NCBI RefSeq assembly: GCF_028401385.1
Contig: NZ_JAQOMR010000001.1
Coordinates: forward strand, 2,358,501 to 2,422,500
DNA length: 64,000 bases
Reading direction: 5' to 3'
Origin: Marinicella algicola
GTDB lineage: Bacteria > Pseudomonadota > Gammaproteobacteria > Xanthomonadales > Marinicellaceae
This document shows positions 61,920-64,000 of this stretch, piece after piece. Positions within the stretch are counted from its first letter, which is position 1; each line of letters starts with the position of its first letter. The position numbers were made by a program, and so were the translations under genes. The notes beneath the pieces are model-generated. The model saw nothing but the letters and a program-made list of their open reading frames with translations, did no database searches and was not told where the DNA came from.

Positions 61920-63203
61920 ATGAAACGCAATCTCTTCCCTGTTTTCGCGCTGCTCCTTGGCACCCTTTTCCTGTTTTTCGGCAACGGTCTTCACGGCCTT
62001 CTCCTGCCACTGCGCGGCACGGCGGAAGGCTACAGCGACATTGCGCTCGGTTTCATCGGCACGTCCTGGGCGTCGGGCTTCGTGCTTGGCTGTCTGCTGG
62101 CACCGAAGCTGATCATGCGCATTGGTCATGTCCGTGCCTTTTCCGGCTTCATCGCTGTCATCTGCATGGTGGCGCTGATCACAGGCGTTTTCGTCAATCA
62201 GTTCGGCTGGATCGTGCTGCGCGCAGCGACCGGGTTCGCGATGGCGGGAACCCAAATGATCATCGAGAGCTGGCTTAATGAGCGCGTCGACAATTCAAGC
62301 CGCGGCACGGTCTTTACCTTCTACACCGGCATCACACTTTTCGGTGTCGTTGGCGGACAGATGGCCGTCGGCTTCGGCAACCCCAATACGCCGATCCTGT
62401 TCATGGTTGCCGGCATTTTCTATTGCATCGCAATGCTGCCAACGACGGTTTCGAACGCGGCCTCGCCGCGTCCGCTCCAGGCGGTCAGGATCGATCTCAA
62501 ATTGCTCTATCGCAATTCGCCCGTCGCCTTCTTCGGCGTGCTGTTGACCGGCATTGCCAATGGCGCTTTCGGCACACTGGCGGCGGTTTTCGCCTCGCGT
62601 GCAGGACTTCCAGACTCACAGATTGCCTATCTGGTCACCGGTGCCATTCTGGCCGGCGCGCTGGCGCAGGTTCCCTTCGGTCGGCTTTCCGACCGCCTGG
62701 ACCGTCGCCATGTGATCGCCGGGCTGGCAGCAATCGCGGCAGCGGCGGCCATCACCGTCGTTGTCTTCAGGCCCGGCAGCACCACGCTGATCGTCCTCAT
62801 CGCCATCTATGGCGCAACCGCCAACGTGCTCTACCCGATCACGGCATCGCATGCGAACGACTTCGCCCGTCCGGAAGATTACGTCAAGATCGCCAGTGGT
62901 CTGCTGTTCCTGTTCGGCATCGGCACGATCATCGGCCCGACGGTCGGCGGTCCGATAATGTCAAACTTCGGCCCCTATGCGCTGTTCATGGTAACCGCGA
63001 CTGCCCATGTGCTGATCCTCGTTTATGCGATCATCCGTTCGCGCATCCGCGCCGCCATCCCCGTTTCCGATCGCGATGCTTTCACCGCGATGCCGGATGC
63101 GGCGACCCCGGTTTCCACAACCGAAGGCATGGCGCTGAAGAACCCGAACCGAGACACGCCCGTTTCGGAAGACGAGGAAAGGAGGGACGATCATGCCGCT
63201 TGA
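61920..63203 (+). CDS. Major facilitator superfamily transporter
   Basis: Twelve-helix inner-membrane transporter of 427 residues. The first half has the motif-A-like region FVLGCLLAPKLIMRIGHVRA and GFAMAGTQMIIESWLNERVD (YcaD-like). The second half has GALAQVPFGRLSDRLDRRHV, the classical MFS loop. A hydrophilic C-terminal tail of about 50 residues follows. I chose the ATG at 61920 (MKRNLFPVFALLLGT), with AGGCGA upstream; an in-frame ATG lies 27 bases earlier. Substrate unknown. The stop overlaps the DUF1192 start. Confidence 0.9.
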   Translation: MKRNLFPVFALLLGTLFLFFGNGLHGLLLPLRGTAEGYSDIALGFIGTSWASGFVLGCLLAPKLIMRIGHVRAFSGFIAVICMVALITGVFVNQFGWIVLRAATGFAMAGTQMIIESWLNERVDNSSRGTVFTFYTGITLFGVVGGQMAVGFGNPNTPILFMVAGIFYCIAMLPTTVSNAASPRPLQAVRIDLKLLYRNSPVAFFGVLLTGIANGAFGTLAAVFASRAGLPDSQIAYLVTGAILAGALAQVPFGRLSDRLDRRHVIAGLAAIAAAAAITVVVFRPGSTTLIVLIAIYGATANVLYPITASHANDFARPEDYVKIASGLLFLFGIGTIIGPTVGGPIMSNFGPYALFMVTATAHVLILVYAIIRSRIRAAIPVSDRDAFTAMPDAATPVSTTEGMALKNPNRDTPVSEDEERRDDHAA

Positions 63204-63393
63204 TGACGAAAACGACGCCAAGAAACCGCCGAAAGGTCAGTACGTTATCGGCGCTGACCTTGAGGAGCACTCGGTCGAAGCCCTGCATGGTTTTATCGCG
63301 GATCTGCGTCGCGAGATTGAACGGCTCGAGACTGCCATCGGCAAGAAGGGCAGCGGCCGCGAAGCCGCCGAAAACTTCTTCAAGAAGAAGTAG
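63193..63393 (+). CDS. DUF1192 family small protein
   Basis: Protein of 66 residues. A charged N terminus is followed by the DUF1192 core VIGADLEEHSVEALHGFIAD and a helical LRREIERLETAIGKK, predicted coiled coil. Its ATG lies inside the MFS gene end (11-bp overlap). DUF1192 proteins are widespread in Rhizobiales and of unknown function. Confidence 0.85.
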   Translation: MPLDDENDAKKPPKGQYVIGADLEEHSVEALHGFIADLRREIERLETAIGKKGSGREAAENFFKKK

Positions 63394-63415
63394 CCGATGC
63401 GGGACCGAACGCCGA

Positions 63416-63430
63416 TTAACCGGATATTAA
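63416..63430. promoter_or_regulatory. CtrA-binding box (perfect full site)
   Basis: TTAACCGGATATTAA is an exact TTAA-N7-TTAA, the full CtrA recognition sequence. It lies 23 bp after the DUF1192 stop and about 80 bp before a terminator hairpin. Confidence 0.75.
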
Positions 63431-63510
63431 CCTTCCCGCGTTTCTATAGGGCATCCGCTTGCCGGAGTCGGGATCTCTGTCTTTATTCCGATCATCACCC
63501 TTTGACTTAC

Positions 63511-63535
63511 GAGCCGCTATTCGCGGCTCTTTTTT
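63511..63535 (+). terminator. Rho-independent terminator, possibly of a small RNA
   Basis: GAGCCGC/GCGGCTC stem with a TATTC loop and a run of six T. It lies about 120 bp after the DUF1192 stop and between two CtrA boxes. It may end the MFS-DUF1192 transcript or a short RNA started near 63440. Confidence 0.85.
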
Positions 63536-63561
63536 GGCCAAATCACAATCGGCGGTGGGTA

Positions 63562-63576
63562 TTAACCGTTCATTAA
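63562..63576. promoter_or_regulatory. CtrA-binding box upstream of rcdA (perfect full site)
   Basis: TTAACCGTTCATTAA is an exact TTAA-N7-TTAA, about 100 bp upstream of the rcdA start. This is consistent with CtrA feedback on a gene for its own degradation pathway. Confidence 0.78.
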
Positions 63577-63674
63577 GAAACGGCTTGCGGAAATGCTGTA
63601 CAGGTCTATTTGTTGTCAACATTGTTGAAAACGTGCCGCACCAAGAGTACCGCGGGAACAAGCGTAGCCAGAGT

Positions 63675-64000
63675 ATGCAGATGACCAATACAGGGGCAAA
63701 CCCGATTAATTTTGCCGGACGAGCCGCCAACTCACCGCAATTCGAAGTCCTTTATGCCGAAGGCATGTCGCTCGTCGAAGATACGGCGGCCTATCTGGAC
63801 GGGCCCGGTCGGGCGGCGTCGCAACTGCTCAGCCCACAGGCTGCTGCGCTCTATTCCGCAGAATCGATCCGCCTCACCACACGCCTGATGCAGCTGGCAT
63901 CCTGGCTGTTGCTGCAGCGATCACTTAATTCCGGTGAAATGAGCCGTGAACAGGTGATCCAGGAGCGCACCAAGCTGCGGCTGGGCGGCGGCGGAAACGA
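63675..64000 (+). CDS. rcdA: RcdA (DUF1465), regulator of CtrA degradation; 3' partial
   Basis: Adaptor that helps ClpXP degrade CtrA at the G1-S transition. The visible N-terminal 108 residues contain FEVLYAEGMSLVEDTAAYLD, GPGRAASQLLSPQAAALYSA and SIRLTTRLMQLASWLLLQRS, the three-helix-bundle pattern of RcdA/DUF1465. The gene runs off the window. The start is ATG at 63675, or the second ATG two codons later. Two CtrA boxes lie upstream. Confidence 0.85.
   Translation, partial: MQMTNTGANPINFAGRAANSPQFEVLYAEGMSLVEDTAAYLDGPGRAASQLLSPQAAALYSAESIRLTTRLMQLASWLLLQRSLNSGEMSREQVIQERTKLRLGGGGN

Noticed and set aside
62423..63430. 335-residue frame inside the MFS and DUF1192 genes
   Set aside because: Arg/His-rich out-of-frame translation of a clear transporter.

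Overview
The window is GC-rich alphaproteobacterial chromosome, most likely Hyphomicrobiales (Rhizobiaceae or a close relative). The evidence is a single-subunit 5-aminolevulinate synthase (hemA), a HmrR/CueR-type copper regulator, the pair DUF1192-rcdA with two perfect CtrA boxes, TamA-TamB, and a rhizobial-style permease-fused hybrid kinase. No rRNA, tRNA, CRISPR array or complete insertion sequence was seen. One 141-bp MITE-like element is present.

A property of the whole window governs how it should be read. About thirty reading-frame breaks interrupt genes that are otherwise full length, including essential or core ones (aspS, ruvA, ruvB, cysK, prfC, tamA, tamB). Most are repaired by adding one base to a homopolymer run, and a few involve a two-base CG or GA unit. 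I read these as uncorrected sequencing indels, not pseudogenes. Broken genes are therefore reported as single CDS features spanning all frames, with the break positions noted.

Layout. 1-3.2 kb: permease-fused hybrid histidine kinase and LuxR-type response regulator. 3.3-17.5 kb: housekeeping and small-metabolism genes (cysK, MgtC/DUF4010 protein, LysE exporter, GNAT, dut, prfC, 3-hydroxyisobutyrate-type dehydrogenase, GFA protein, copper MerR, 3-hydroxyacyl-CoA dehydrogenase, dxr, SDR, serine hydrolase, hemA, lipoprotein). 17.7-24 kb: tamA-tamB for outer-membrane protein assembly. 24-26.4 kb: ChaA-type cation/proton antiporter followed by an ionotropic-glutamate-receptor-like protein.

26.5-44.4 kb is an accessory carbohydrate region. 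A GH105 unsaturated glycuronyl hydrolase, an IclR regulator, a sugar ABC transporter and a GH78 alpha-L-rhamnosidase suggest uptake and cleavage of rhamnogalacturonan-type oligosaccharides. Next to them lie a GntR regulator, a DHDPS-family aldolase, a TRAP transporter (dctPQM), a VOC protein, a FadR-type regulator and two Gfo/Idh/MocA oxidoreductases, which look like uptake and oxidation or cleavage of a sugar acid or sugar derivative. Candidate operators for three regulators are listed. 44.4-45.6 kb is gene-poor, contains an AT-rich island, and encodes one small protein. 45.6-47.3 kb holds a DUF3302-like/HlyD pair.

47.4-64 kb returns to core genes: parC, a periplasmic protein, aspS, rnd, a DUF2000/AraC divergent pair, ruvCAB, a K+/H+-type antiporter, pgk, a 52-residue membrane protein, an MFS transporter, DUF1192 and rcdA (cut by the window end). 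The candidates most worth a second look are the MITE-like element, the CtrA boxes flanking a possible small transcript before rcdA, the receptor-like channel with a non-potassium pore loop, and the regulatory palindromes upstream of hemA.
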